The translations under genes were made by a program, and so were the position numbers. From Limnomonas spitsbergensis (taxonomy: Eukaryota; Chlorophyta; Chlorophyceae; Chlamydomonadales): a DNA stretch of 64,000 nt. Location of the stretch: positions 6,230,501 through 6,294,500 of the forward strand of contig JAYJMM010000039.1 of the NCBI GenBank assembly GCA_037349105.1, in the 5' to 3' direction. Below, in pieces: positions 21,780-35,000 of the stretch. How positions within the stretch are numbered: the stretch's first letter is position 1; every line of letters starts with the position of its first letter. The notes under the pieces were generated by a model. The model had not been told where the DNA came from. It saw only the letters and a list, made by a program, of their open reading frames with translations, and did not search any database.

Positions 21780-22400
21780 AAAGCCTCTCAAAAAAAAGTC
21801 CACAAAAGCAAGCGTATCCCACCCCTGCTTGGCTGCGAGGGCGCCCCACTGATCAGAAGGTAGAGGAGAAGAAACTAAAAAGGGGGCAAACAACAAAAAG
21901 GACCAAAAGAGAAGGCCGGAAAGGCAAACAACACCGGCGCCTCAGAAACCCTAGAGACTAACCCTCAACAATGCCCACGGCACAGTCCACAAAAGCAAGT
22001 GCATGCCATACCTGCTCAGCCTGGTAGAGCTGGTGGAAGTTAGTGGCAGCGCCCGGAGGACCTGCCCACCCCGCTCCCATAACTGCTCCCTGACACTCGG
22101 GCATTGGAAGCACACATGTAGCGCATCGTCCACCTGCTCCATATCCCCCCGCGCCCAACACCGCTGGCAGCAGCGTGCCTCTCGCCGCTAACTGTTGCGC
22201 CGTCCTCTGGTAACAGCCGTGCTGATCGCGCCGAGCCGCAGTCGCAAATTTGTGCGCACACAAGCACACTTCCTCTGGCTAGTGCGGCTCTTGGCTTGAG
22301 CCAGCACGGCACCCGCCGTTGACTAGAACCAGGCGCGGTAGGTCGCCGCAGATCGGGGCGGGGTGAAGCGGCCCGAGCTGAAGACCCGGTGTGCAGATAT
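21780..22400 (-). mobile_element. Non-LTR retrotransposon 3' remnant, minus copy
   Basis: The same element as the plus copy, in opposite orientation. It reads RAWF, then STAGAVLAQA, then CQRCWARGDMEQVDDALHVC and FQCPSVREQLWERG, then WHALAFVDCAVGIVEG across frameshifts. The last motif appears again at about 21840-21780 (WDTLAFVDFFLRGF), so the tail is partly duplicated. The element is inactive. Confidence 0.65.
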
Positions 22401-22976
22401 AACCTCCAACAGTGACCCCCAAAACCCCTAAACGAGTCAGTCAGACTATTTTTTCCCGACAGTTTAGCACCCAATCCCAATTGTTGGCCTCGGGACCCAG
22501 AAATCTGGTAGCTCGACTCCTTGTTGTGAATTGTGATGCAGCTTGTGATCCATCTGCAAGGGAGCATATTGAAGCGGCATCAGTTGAGTAAGGGCAGTCA
22601 ATCAGTCAATGACAAAGCACATCTGGGCCCAGCTAAAAAATGCTCGGCGCATGCTCTCATGCCATGCATGATGCCACACTCTCTGATGTAACCCTCATCA
22701 AGGGGCGAGTTGGATGCAACACGCTCCGTCGCCATTCTCTAAGACGCAATGATGCCACATGGTGCCGCATGGTCATGCCTGTGCATTCTGATTCCATCCG
22801 CCTAGGTCGCGCATGCCTGTGCACTCATTCTCACTCCGCCCATGTAGGTCGCACGTGTTCTGTTGACTCGTCATGTGAGCAGGTCCACCCAGGGGCCGCT
22901 TGCGACCATGGCAATCGTCGTGATGCAACATGTAATACATTATCCGGCGTCCTGACTTGATGGAATAAAGCCAAAA
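22401..22976. other. No gene seen
   Basis: Spacer between the retrotransposon remnant and the tRNA gene. No repeat array and no domain were seen. Confidence 0.5.
22973..22976 (-). terminator. Pol III T-run terminator of tRNA-Ala
   Basis: Four T residues on the minus strand immediately after the discriminator base. Confidence 0.8.
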
Positions 22977-23049
22977 TGGAGTCTGAGGGTATCGATCCCC
23001 CTGCCTCCCGCATGCTAAGCGGGCGCTCTGCCATGTGAGCTAAGACCCC
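22977..23049 (-). tRNA. tRNA-Ala (anticodon AGC)
   Basis: A 73-nt cloverleaf on the minus strand. The acceptor stem is GGGGTCT/AGACTCC (one G-U), the D stem GCTC/GAGC, the anticodon stem CCCGC/GCGGG with loop TTAGCAT, and the T stem GGGGG/CCCTC with loop ATCGATA as in plant tRNA-Ala; the discriminator is A. There is no intron and CCA is not encoded. Four T residues follow directly (22976-22973), a Pol III terminator. It looks functional and would decode GCU/GCC/GCA through inosine. Confidence 0.94.
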
Positions 23050-24888
23050 AGTTGTGGCACTGGGCGCTTCAAGCATCTGATGTTGATCAATGGGTCATTG
23101 ACCGTTATACTGGGCATTAACTTGCAACACTCCTAAGTGCTCCACAGATCATATGATGCTCCTGGTTTTAGGGTTCTGGGAGGGTAAATGAGGGACCGGC
23201 AACTCACTCTTCAGGTCCCAGGCAGTGCTGCCCCTGAGACTAGTGCCAACACTACGCACGTACAGCCCACCCTTCAAGGCGCTTGCAATCATCTTATCAA
23301 TCCTAGATCGTTGATACCGCTGTAGGTGCAATGTGGAGGATGTGGATGGCCTGAGTGCGAGACTATGCGAGCATGTCACATGTGAGGTCGAGGTATTGGT
23401 TGCAATAGTAAACTGACATACCGTACCACATAGGAAGAATGATGATGTGAATGTACCGGTATGACTAAATACAATCCTGTTCATATTTTAGGCTTCTTCA
23501 GCTACACTTTTGCTTCATCACCACCTTCCCCCCAAAGAGGCCGGCCAGCCCTGGTAGTGCTTGGACCACTGGGCGGCCCAATGGGCCGGTTTAAGTCTAT
23601 TCCTGGCGTGCCCTATGCAATGGCACCTGCCAAGCACCATGCCCGGCCTGGATGCGTCCACATTAATAAAAACCGTACCTGACAATCGGTGTACCGAGGA
23701 TTACTAGGCATGTAGTAGTAGATGGCATGTAGTAGTAGATGGCATGTAGTAGTAGATGGCATGGTATTTTGAGCCAGCCCAAGAATTGCTTGGATGGAAG
23801 CCCAGATCACCAAATGAATGCTATATTTGTAGCCCACGAATTAGCCCACGTTAACGTGACCCCATTTACTGCTCACCGCGATATACTGGGGGGGAATCTC
23901 GGGAGGGACAACCTGCCGCGTCGGTGAGGCCGTGCATTATGTGTGAGCGTGCGTGCTGTCCGTGTGTGGTTGCCCACTCCATACGACTGCAACTTGCCGA
24001 CATCTACGTCCATAATGTTCATTCGACAGCACCCGAAAGGTACAAAATGCTTTGATATTCGTGCAAGCTGCTGTATAGCGACAGAGCACCACACACTCCG
24101 GAAGCGATTCCGGTGGTCCAGATTGGTCGAGCGAGCCTCGACACGGACGGATCCGGCCATCCGCGAATCAGTTTGTAATCTGCCCACGGGCGGCACGTTT
24201 GCGTTCTCCAGAAAACGACAGAAGGTTGCGCAAGCAAAGAAATATCTTAAACGCCAGCCTACGTCCGGACCTTGCTTGTTCCAGCCGGACTTGATGTTTG
24301 ATATGTCGGCGGCCTCGGGGCACGTCAGCCAGCGCATCCCCCAAACGAACTACCCACCACCGACGTTATGAACATCCCAGAACCGAAACCTCTGGAGGGT
24401 GGAGAATACCCTCTTGTGGCCAGTTCCTGGCCACAGGCAACTTGTGGCTGTTGGGGCCCTGAAACCTCAGGATTCAGGCATCTGGGGGTGGGGTCATGCA
24501 GCCCGCCCACGCAGCACTCTCCCATGTTGAGTGCTGGTGGTAGGGCCATGAAACAAGTCTTGCATCAGGGTTCTGGGGGTGGGGCCATGCAGCCCGCCCA
24601 TGCTGCAATCTCCACAGCCGGGAGTTGGGGCCCTGGGCAGGGGGGGTACTTCCCTTCAATCCTCATGTTCCATTCCCCCATGAGCAGGGGGCATCGCTGC
24701 ATTTGCAGGGTGGATCAGTCCCCACTGCCTTTGCCCACAACTTTTGAGATATAATACTTTGAATGTCTTGATTTAGCTGTCTCTGCCCCCCTTAAGACAA
24801 ACGTTGTCAGGGTGACATGGCTAGAGGGGTCTTACGAGGTGTGCTTATGCTTGCTAGATATTGTTCAACAAATGTTAAGAACAGTGCA
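23050..24888. other. No gene supported
   Basis: Contains three copies of AGTAGTAGATGGCATGT (23705-23762) and a two-copy direct repeat of about 105 bp with GCAGCCCGCCCA (24480-24610). The open frames at 23873-24337 (minus, 154 codons) and 23943-24371 (plus, 142 codons) overlap each other and show no domain. Confidence 0.5.
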
Positions 24889-25018
24889 TACCCGCTGGGC
24901 CCTGCTGAACGCTCGGCCACGTGGGGCTGGTAGAGAATGACTGAGCTCAATTCCAGCCACCATGCACAGCCTGGGCCATGGTGCAGCCATGCCATCCTCC
25001 TATATGAGAGGGCAGGAA
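24889..25018 (-). mobile_element. Truncated SINE, body only
   Basis: Matches the body of the element at 41522-41744 (for example CACCATGCACAGCCTGGGCC and GCCATGCCATCCTCCTAT), but the tRNA-like head is absent. It is therefore 5'-truncated. Confidence 0.6.
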
Positions 25019-25954
25019 CATGGAACACGGCGCTCTAGTCGGGTTCAACAAATGTGATGATGCTCTGTTGGACTGAAATTTGTTTACTTCAAAACAGCAA
25101 GGATACCTTGGGAAAGCGGTGGCTGACCAGTCAGAAGGCATCGATCTGCGCGTTCAGCCCATGCAACAGTCACAGGCATGCGGCGCCATGCAGCCACCTG
25201 TACCAGTTGCATTGCTGGGTCTGCAAGTCATGGCATGATTGAGACAGCCCCCCCCTGCTGCACAGTCATGATCGACGCTCAAGAGGGCAATGGGGACCCT
25301 TCAAAATGGAGGATGACTGGCAGGAAATGACTTGTAGACGCCAAGCAATACCACGAGCGAAACAGGGGGTCAATCCAAAGCTGTACGTCCAACGGGTTTC
25401 AATCAGAATTGTCCAACTTGTTAGACATGTGCACCCCTTATTTAGGCAGTGTCGTGGCCACGGTCCCCGTATGTCTTGCGCTCCCCTCTAGGAATGTCAA
25501 TGACGTTACAACTCTGGGCAATGCTCAGAAGGCTTGGCCGCGTGGGCCTCTAGGAATGTGTACATCCTATTTAGGCAACGTCAGGGCTGAGTACCGCCCC
25601 TGGAGAGCACCCGTGGCCTTGGCTTTGAGCTGCTCCATGTTGCGGACGGTGCATGCCCATTGCCTGCGGTCGGGGGGGGGCAGTACACCTCAGTACAGTA
25701 GTTAACCTCTCATTGCCAGGTTTCAAAGTCCTTTTAGACTCCCTCTTAGACATCAGCACGTCATACTACACCAGGTGTACTACATGATGTATTCAGCACA
25801 ACAAACACCACGATGTAACAGATTCCCCGCTTATGTCCTCATGTACTACATAAAAAAATGTACTACATGTCGTACGACAATACAATCAACACAAGATTTC
25901 GAAGTACCCGCTGGCCTCAGCATGATGATGTCCTACAGATTGCATGCGGCACAC
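25019..25954. other. Downstream of VPS35, C-terminal exon not found
   Basis: A diverged copy of the last identified VPS35 exon's end lies at about 25715-25760 (minus SKRESKRTLK against SRESEISR). The short C-terminal tail of VPS35 may lie in this stretch, but no clear exon was recognised. Confidence 0.45.
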
Positions 25955-26023
25955 TCACCGCGAGATTTCAGACTCCCTGCTGACATTTCCGCTGACCTCG
26001 GTCTGTATCAGGTCGATGATGGG
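25955..26023 (-). CDS. VPS35: VPS35 last exon identified
   Basis: The acceptor is GATGGCTGTGCAG. It encodes [13 protein letters not shown] and SRESEISR. The frame then meets TGA at 25957-25955. The same bases form a good donor (CG|GTGAGTG, exon end 25959). Since plant VPS35 continues for some 30 residues here, splicing to an unseen exon is more likely than a true stop. Confidence 0.75.
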   Translation of the reverse strand, partial: PIIDLIQTEVSGNVSRESEISR

Positions 26024-29000
26024 CTGCACAGCCATCAAACACAAGGTCGGGGGACGAGATGAGAAAGCAGTCAACATTTGATGGGGGCCCAAGAAAAAGG
26101 GCCTCAACAGGGGTAAGGGGCCTCCAATAGGGGGGAATTTGAACAGGACTAGCCAATGGAACAACTTCGGGGGAACGCTTAAGGAGTGGACTAATATATC
26201 CCCACACATTGCACTTTTCTCCCACTTTCCCCCTCCAAGCCTCTCCCCCCCATCCCTCTCCCACACTCCTCCCCCCGCCCTGCCCCCTACACACCTTCCC
26301 ACTTTTCTTGCCCCCCCCCTGCCTTTCTCCCCTCCACACCTGCACCCTTCCACACCCTCCCTCACCTGCAACACTGAAGGTGTGAAGTTTTCAACGCTAC
26401 GATCAAAGTAGTAGACGTAGTGCTCCAGGATCTCGATGTACAGGACCACATAGCTGCAGTCCCCCATACGGGCTGTAGCAGCAACCTGACAACATGACAC
26501 AATGATTCAGGGTTAGGGGTCTGGGATCAAACATACATGGGATTGCACAAAGTTGCAGTCCCCCACGCGGGCAGTGGCAGCAACCTGACAGCCGCATTAT
26601 ACAGTAAATGTTTCAGGGTGCAAGGGCTGGAACGTAGATGGGCTTGCACAAAGCTGCAGTCCCCCACACGGGCAGTCTGACAACCATTCGGACACAGCAG
26701 CAACCATTCGAACACAGCAGCAACCTAACGACCATCTGAACAGTATGAGGGGACAGCGGGAGGGGGGGGGGGAGGGGGAACACAGCTGCAGTCCTCCACA
26801 CGGGCAGTTGAAGCAGCCTGTAACGTATTTATGTCCCAGGAGGGAACGGCAGGTGGACAATTAAACAAGGGGAGCACGCACTCACACACACGGGCACATC
26901 ACGCATCGAACAACACACACAGACTTCTCTCCTGCCCCGCCACAGCCGCACCTGCTGCTTGGCCTGGTTGGCGATCTTGAGCGCCCGCTTGAGCGAAGCC
27001 ATGACCCGGGAGGAGTCGCGCACCGCCGTCAGGCCGGGGGCTGCATCCTGCGGGAGCAAAACAGGAAAGGCACAACACATACTTGAGCATACCAGCGTTC
27101 AAACATAAGGTCGCGCACCGCAGTCTGGCCGGGGGCTGCATCCTGGGGGACAAAGGAGCTCAAGGGGGATATAGGCTTTGGGAGATCGGCCTTCAGCAGG
27201 CATTGAGAGTGCCAGCCGCCTCAAGCACCAGACAGGGCTTTCTCTCTAGTACAGTTCACCTAACACATCACATTCCAGCTACACTTCAGCTACACCTCAG
27301 CTACATCGCGGCCTAGAGCCAAGGGGGCCCCGGTGTAGCAGATCCTGCAACTTGGGCCCAGGACCGTTGGCCAGCTTAGATCTCACCAACTATGCAAAGT
27401 GTAAGCTCTCACACTTTCAGATCAAGCATGCCCACTAACCTGCCAAGTGTGAACCCACCGGATAATTTAGCTGTGACCTCTCACCTACCAGGTGCAGTGT
27501 GACCTCTCACCTGCCAAGCCAAGTGTGAACATGCACACACCGCCCTGCACTGGTCACCCCTTTTCAGCAGCCGCGCTGAGTAGGACGAAGCATTCTGAAC
27601 CAGAGTGTCCCTGCACACAAGTGACACGTCATCAGGTAGATAAGGCCGCGAAAACAGCGCAGCCTGGATCCAACCTATATCCAAACCATGTGACCTAGAT
27701 CCAAGCTAGATCTAACCTCTGTGACTAGGACCTCACCCCTTGCAATCAGGAAAACAAGGCCGTGAAAGCAGCCGAAACGTGCACAACGCTCTGTAAACGG
27801 CAAAAGATCAACAGGAAAACAAGGCCATGCAAGCAACATAATATTCATTTGTTTGATGTAGCGTCAGGGACCCATGAGCAACATTGTGAAAACAGCAAAC
27901 TTGTCTTGTCCCAGGCTTTAGGGAGCCCTGCAAGGTCCTGCAACCAACATACCCCTTTCTTGTCATGGTTCAGGGACCAATTAAGAAGGGGCCGCAACCA
28001 GCAGGGGGCCGCAACCAGCAGGGGGCCGCAACCAGCAGGGGGGCGCAACCAGCAGGGGGCCGCAACCAGCAGGGGGGCGCAACCAGCAGACACGAATGAT
28101 AGCTCACACTGCATGCACTTACCTGTCGCCATCCCACCTGTTCCACCAGTCCGCCACCGCGAACAGCCTGCTCGACTATCCGCCCCGCCCCGCCCTCCGG
28201 CCCACTTTCCAGCCCTCACACCTCGTCCGCCCCGCCCTACCCTCTTAACCTGCCCTGCCCACTTGCCTGCCCGCCCTCCTGCCCCGCCTCGTCCTACCCT
28301 CCTAACTCGCCCTCCTGCCCCGCCTAGTCCTACCCTCCTACCCCGCCCTCCTGCCCCGCCTAGTCCTGCTCTCCTACCCCGCCCTCCTGCCTACTTTCTT
28401 ACCCTCCCCTCCTGTCCCACCCTCCCGCCTGCCCAGTGCACCTGCATACCTGTTGCCACCCTCCTTCCCTACCTTCACCTCCCCACTAGCCTGTCCTGCC
28501 CTCCCCCTCGTCCCCTCCCTACTAGCCTGCCCTGATCTCCCCCTCGTCCCCTCCCTACTAGCCTGCCCAACCCTCCCCCTGCTTCCCTCCCCGCCCTGCC
28601 CTCCCCCTCCCCCCCTCCCCGCCCTCCCCTCCCCCAGCTGCCCTCCCCTTGGTCCCCTCCCCACTAGCCTGCCCTGCCCTCCCCCTCATCCCCTCCCCTC
28701 CCTGCCCACTAGCCTGCCCAACCCTCCCCCTGTTTCCCTCCCCGCCCTGCCCTCCCCCTTACCCCCTCCACGGCCTCCCTTTCCCAGCTGCCCTCCCCTT
28801 GGTCCCCTCCCTACTAGCCTGCCCTGCCCTGTCCCTCGCCCTCTCCCCTCCCTGCCCTCCCCTCCCCTCCCCTTGGTCCCCTCCCCACCCTACCTGTTGT
28901 CGGCTCCAAACACATGACAGCGGTGCAGCGTGCCCACAATGGACTGCAGGGCGGTGATGCGGTGTCGCTGGTCGGAGATCCCTTCCTCGTACAGCGTGAA

Positions 29001-32000
29001 GGCCTGAGGGGGAAGCGGGACAGGTAGGGGTGTTCAGAGCAGGGGGGGGTAGAGTAAAGGGTTCAGGGCAGGGAGGGGCCGGGACAGGTAGGGGTGTTCA
29101 GAGCAGGGGGGGGTAGAGTAAAGGGTTCAGGGCAGGGAGGGGCCGGGACAGGTAGGGGTGTTCAGAGCAGGGGGGGGTAGAGTAAAGGGTTCAGGGCAGG
29201 GAGGGGCCGGGACAGGTAGGGGTGTTCAGAGCAGGGGGGGGTAGAGTAAAGGGTTCAGGGCAGGGAGGGGCCGGGACAGGTAGGGGTGTTCAGAGCAGGG
29301 GGGGGTAGAGTAAAGGGTTCAGGGCAGGGAGGGGCCGGGACATGTAGGGGTGTTCAGAGCAGGGGGGGGGTAGAGTAAAGGGTTCAGGGCAGGGAAGGGC
29401 CGGGACATGTAGGGGTGTTCAGAGCAGGGGGGGGTAGAGTAAAGGGTTCAGGGCAGGGAGGGGCCGGGACATGTAGGGGTGTTCAGAGCAGGGGGGGGTA
29501 GAGTAAAGGGTTCAGGGCAGGGAGGGGCCGGGACAGGTAGGGGTGTTCAGAGCAGGGGGGGGTAGAGTAAAGGGTTCAGGGCAGGGAGGGGCCGGGACAT
29601 GTAGGGGTGTTCAGAGCAGGGGGGGGTAGAGTAAAGGGTTCAGGGCAGGGAGGGGCCGGGACAGGTAGGGGTGTTCAGAGCAGGGGGGGGTAGAGTAAAG
29701 GGTTCAGGGCAGGGAGGGGCCGGGACAGGTAGGGGTGTTCAGAGCAGGGGGGGGTAGAGTAAAGGGTTCAGGGCAGGGAGGGGCCGGGACATGTAGGGGT
29801 GTTCAGAGCAGGGGGGGGTAGAGTAAAGAGTTCAGGGCAGGGAGGGGCCGGGACATGTAGGGGTGTTCAGAGCAGGGGGGGGTAGAGTAAAGGGTTCAGG
29901 GCAGGGAGGGGCCGGGACATGTAGGGGTGTTCAGAGCAGGGGGGGGTAGAGTAAAGGGTTCAGGGCAGGGAGGGGCCGGGACAGGTAGGGGTGTTCAGAG
30001 CAGGGGGGGGTAGAGTAAAGGGTTCAGGGCAGGGAGGGGCCGGGACAGGTAGGGGTGTTCAGAGCAGGGGGGGGTAGAGTAAAGGGTTCAGGGCAGGGAG
30101 GGGCCGGGACATGTAGGGGTGTTCAGAGCAGGGGGGGGTAGAGTAAAGGGTTCAGGGCAGGGAGGGGCCGGGACAGGTAGGGGTGTTCAGAGCAGGGGGG
30201 GGTAGAGTAAAGGGTTCAGGGCAGGGAGGGGCCGGGACAGGTAGGGGTGTTCAGAGCAGGGGGGGGTAGAGTAAAGGGTTCAGGGCAGGGAGGGGCCGGG
30301 ACATGTAGGGGTGTTCAGAGCAGGGGGGGGGGTAGAGTAAAGGGTTCAGGGCAGGGAGGGGCCGGGACATGTAGGGTTGTTCAGAGCAGGGGGGGGTAGA
30401 GTAAAGGGTTCAGGGCAGGGAGGGGCCGGGACAGGTAGGGGTGTTCAGAGCAGGGGGGGGGGTAGAGTAAAGGGTTCAGGGCAGGGAGGGGCCGGGACAT
30501 GTAGGGGTGTTCAGAGCAGGGGGGGTAGAGTAAAGGGTTCAGGGCAGGGAGGGGCCGGGACATGTAGGGTTGTTCAGAGCAGGGGGGGGTAGAGTAGAGG
30601 GTTCAGGGCAGGGAGGGGCCGGGACAGGTAGGGGTGTTCAGAGCAGGGGGGGGGGTAGAGTAAAGGGTTCAGGGCAGGGAGGGGCCGGGACATGTAGGGG
30701 TGTTCAGAGCAGGGGGGGGTAGAGTAAAGGGTTCAGGGCAGGGAGGGGCCGGGACATGTAGGGGTGTTCAGAGCAGGGGGGGGGTAGAGTAAAGGGTTCA
30801 GGGCAGGGAGGGGCCGGGACATGTAGGGGTGTTCAGAGCAGGGGGGGGTAGAGTAAAGGGTCCAGGGCAGGGAGGGGCCGGGACATGTAGGGGTGTTCAG
30901 AGCAGGGGGGGGTAGAGTAAAGGGTCCAGGGCAGGGAGGGGCCGGGACATGTAGGGGTGTTCAGAGCAGGGGGGGGTAGAGTAAAGGGTCCAGGGCAGGG
31001 AGGGGCCGGGACAGGTAGGGGTGTTCAGAGCAGGGGGGGGTAGAGTAAAGGGTTCAGGGCAGGGAGGGGCCGGGACATGTAGGGGTGTTCAGAGCAGGGG
31101 GGGGTAGAGTAAAGGGTCCAGGGCAGGGAGGGGCCGGGACATGTAGGGGTGTTCAGAGCAGGGGGGGGTAGAGTAAAGGGTTCAGGGCAGGGAGGGGCCG
31201 GGACATGTAGGGGTGTTCAGAGCAGGGGGGGGGGGGGGTAGAGTAAAGGGTCCAGGGCAGGGAGGGGCCGGGACATGTAGGGGTGTTCAGAGCAGGGGGG
31301 GGTAGAGTAAAGGGTCCAGGGCAGGGAGGGGCCGGGACATGTAGGGGTGTTCAGAGCAGGGGGGGGTAGAGTAAAGGGTTCAGGGCAGGGAGGGGCCGGG
31401 ACATGTAGGGTTGTTCAGAGCAGGGGGGGGTAGAGTAAAGGGTTCAGGGCAGGGAGGGGCCGGGACATGTAGGGGTGTTCAGAGCAGGGGGGGGTAGAGT
31501 AAAGGGTCCAGGGCAGGGAGGGGCCGGGACATGTAGGGGTGTTCAGAGCAGGGGGGGGTAGAGTAAAGGGTTCAGGGCAGGGAGGGGCCGGGACATGTAG
31601 GGGTGTTCAGAGCAGGGGGGGGTAGAGTAAAGGGTTCAGGGCAGGGAGGGGCCGGGACATGTAGGGGTGTTCAGAGCAGGGGGGGGTAGAGTAAAGGGTT
31701 CAGGGCAGGGAGGGGCCGGGACATGTAGGGGTGTTCAGAGCAGGGGGGGGTAGAGTAAAGGGTTCAGGGCAGGGAGGGGCCGGGACATGTAGGGGTGTTC
31801 AGAGCAGGGGGGGGTAGAGTAAAGGGTTCAGGGCAGGGAGGGGCCGGGACATGTAGGGGTGTTCAGAGCAGGGGGGGGGGTAGAGTAAAGGGTCCAGGGC
31901 AGGGAGGGGCCGGGACATGTAGGGGTGTTCAGAGCAGGGGGGGGGGTAGAGTAAAGGGTCCAGGGCAGGGAGGGGCCGGGACAGGTAGGGGTGTTCAGAG

Positions 32001-35000
32001 CAGGGGGGGGGGTAGAGTAAAGGGTCCAGGGCAGGGAGGGGCCGGGACAGGTAGGGGTGTTCAGAGCAGGGGGGGGTAGAGTAAAGGGTTCAGGGCAGGG
32101 AGGGGCCGGGACATGTAGGGGTGTTCAGAGCAGGGGGGGGGGTAGAGTAAAGGGTTCAGGGCAGGGAGGGGCCGGGACATGTAGGGTTGTTCAGAGCAGG
32201 GGGGGGTAGAGTAAAGGGTTCAGGGCAGGGAGGGGCCGGGACAGGTAGGGGTGTTCAGAGCAGGGGGGGGGTAGAGTAAAGGGTTCAGGGCAGGGAGGGG
32301 CCGGGACATGTAGGGGTGTTCAGAGCAGGGGGGGGTAGAGTAAAGGGTTCAGGGCAGGGAGGGGCCGGGACATGTAGGGTTGTTCAGAGCAGGGGGGGGT
32401 AGAGTAGAGGGTTCAGGGCAGGGAGGGGCCGGGACAGGTAGGGGTGTTCAGAGCAGGGGGGGGGGTAGAGTAAAGGGTTCAGGGCAGGGAGGGGCCGGGA
32501 CATGTAGGGGTGTTCAGAGCAGGGGGGGGTAGAGTAAAGGGTTCAGGGCAGGGAGGGGCCGGGACATGTAGGGGTGTTCAGAGCAGGGGGGGGGTAGAGT
32601 AAAGGGTTCAGGGCAGGGAGGGGCCGGGACATGTAGGGGTGTTCAGAGCAGGGGGGGGTAGAGTAAAGGGTCCAGGGCAGGGAGGGGCCGGGACATGTAG
32701 GGGTGTTCAGAGCAGGGGGGGGTAGAGTAAAGGGTCCAGGGCAGGGAGGGGCCGGGACATGTAGGGGTGTTCAGAGCAGGGGGGGGTAGAGTAAAGGGTC
32801 CAGGGCAGGGAGGGGCCGGGACAGGTAGGGGTGTTCAGAGCAGGGGGGGGTAGAGTAAAGGGTTCAGGGCAGGGAGGGGCCGGGACATGTAGGGGTGTTC
32901 AGAGCAGGGGGGGGTAGAGTAAAGGGTCCAGGGCAGGGAGGGGCCGGGACATGTAGGGGTGTTCAGAGCAGGGGGGGGTAGAGTAAAGGGTTCAGGGCAG
33001 GGAGGGGCCGGGACATGTAGGGGTGTTCAGAGCAGGGGGGGGGGGGGTAGAGTAAAGGGTCCAGGGCAGGGAGGGGCCGGGACATGTAGGGGTGTTCAGA
33101 GCAGGGGGGGGTAGAGTAAAGGGTCCAGGGCAGGGAGGGGCCGGGACATGTAGGGGTGTTCAGAGCAGGGGGGGGTAGAGTAAAGGGTTCAGGGCAGGGA
33201 GGGGCCGGGACATGTAGGGGTTGTTCAGAGCAGGGGGGGGGTAGAGTAAAGGGTTCAGGGCAGGGAGGGGCCGGGACATGTAGGGGTGTTCAGAGCAGGG
33301 GGGGGGTAGAGTAAAGGGTCCAGGGCAGGGAGGGGCCGGGACATGTAGGGGTGTTCAGAGCAGGGGGGGGGTAGAGTAAAGGGTCCAGGGCAGGGAGGGG
33401 CCGGGACATGTAGGGGTGTTCAGAGCAGGGGGGGGGGTAGAGTAAAGGGTCCAGGGCAGGGAGGGGCCGGGACATGTAGGGGTGTTCAGAGCAGGGGGGG
33501 GGTAGAGTAAAGGGTTCAGGGCAGGGAGGGGCCGGGACATGTAGGGGTGTTCAGAGCAGGGGGGGGGTAGAGTAAAGGGTTCAGGGCAGGGAGGGGCCGG
33601 GACATGTAGGGGTGTTCAGAGCAGGGGGGGGTAGAGTAAAGGGTTCAGGGCAGGGAGGGGCCGGGACATGTAGGGGTGTTCAGAGCAGGGGGGGGGGTAG
33701 AGTAAAGGGTCCAGGGCAGGGAGGGGCCGGGACATGTAGGGGTGTTCAGAGCAGGGGGGGGGGGTAGAGTAAAGGGTCCAGGGCAGGGAGGGGCCGGGAC
33801 ATGTAGGGTTGTTCAGAGCAGGGGGGGGGGTAGAGTAAAGGGTCCAGGGCAGGGAGGGGCCGGGACATGTAGGGTTGTTCAGAGCAGGGGGGGGGGTAGA
33901 GTAAAGGGTCCAGGGCAGGGAGGGGCCGGGACATGTAGGGTTGTTCAGAGCAGGGGGGAGGGGGTAGAGTAAAGGGTCCAGGGCAGGGAGGGGCCAGGGA
34001 CATGTAGGGGTGTTCAGAGCAGGGGGGGGGTAGAGTAAAGGGTTCAGGGCAGGGAGGGGCCGGGACATGTAGGGTTGTTCAGAGCAGGGGGGGGGTAGAG
34101 TAAAGGGTCCAGGGCAGGGAGGGGCCGGGACATGTAGGGGTGTTCAGAGCAGGGGGGGGGTAGAGTAAAGGGTTCAGGGCAGGGAGGGGCCGGGACATGT
34201 AGGGTTGTTCAGAGCAGGGGGGGGGGTAGAGTAAAGGGTCCAGGGCAGGGAGGGGCCGGGACATGTAGGGGTGTTCAGAGCAGGGGGGGGGGTAGAGTAA
34301 AGGGTCCAGGGCAGGGAGGGGCCGGGACATGTAGGGTTGTTCAGAGCAGGGGGGGGGGTAGAGTAAAGGGTCCAGGGCAGGGAGGGGCCGGGACATGTAG
34401 GGGTGTTCAGAGCAGGGGGGGGGGTAGAGTAAAGGGTCCAGGGCAGGGAGGGGCCGGGACATGTAGGGTTGTTCAGAGCAGGGGGGAGGGGGTAGAGTAA
34501 AGGGTTCAGGGCAGGGAGGGGCCGGGACATGTAGGGTTGTTCAGAGCAGGGGGGGGGGGTAGAGTAAAGGGTCCAGGGCAGGGAGGGGCCGGGACATGTA
34601 GGGTTGTTCAGAGCAGGGGGGGGGGTAGAGTAAAGGGTCCAGGGCAGGGAGGGGCCGGGACATGTAGGGTTGTTCAGAGCAGGGGGGGGGGTAGAGTAAA
34701 GGGTTCAGGGCAGGGAGGGGCCGGGACATGTAGGGTTGTTCAGAGCAGGGGGGGGGTAGAGTAAAGGGTCCAGGGCAGGGAGGGGCCGGGACATGTAGGG
34801 TTGTTCAGAGCAGGGGGGGGGGGTAGAGTAAAGGGTCCAGGGCAGGGAGGGGCCGGGACATGTAGGGGTGTTCAGAGCAGGGGGGGGGGGTAGAGTAAAG
34901 GGTCCAGGGCAGGGAGGGGCCGGGACATGTAGGGTTGTTCAGAGCAGGGGGGGGGGTAGAGTAAAGGGTCCAGGGCAGGGAGGGGCCGGGACATGTAGGG

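Noticed and set aside
23540..23640. Carboxylesterase-like string (GRFKSIP.VPYAMAP)
   Set aside because: Too short, with no catalytic motifs or supporting flanks.
23873..24371. Overlapping frames of 154 (minus) and 142 (plus) codons
   Set aside because: No domain on either strand, and mutual overlap suggests chance.
28374..28957. Gly/Arg- or Pro-rich frames
   Set aside because: Low-complexity intron tract; the real VPS35 exon starts only at 28894 on the minus strand.
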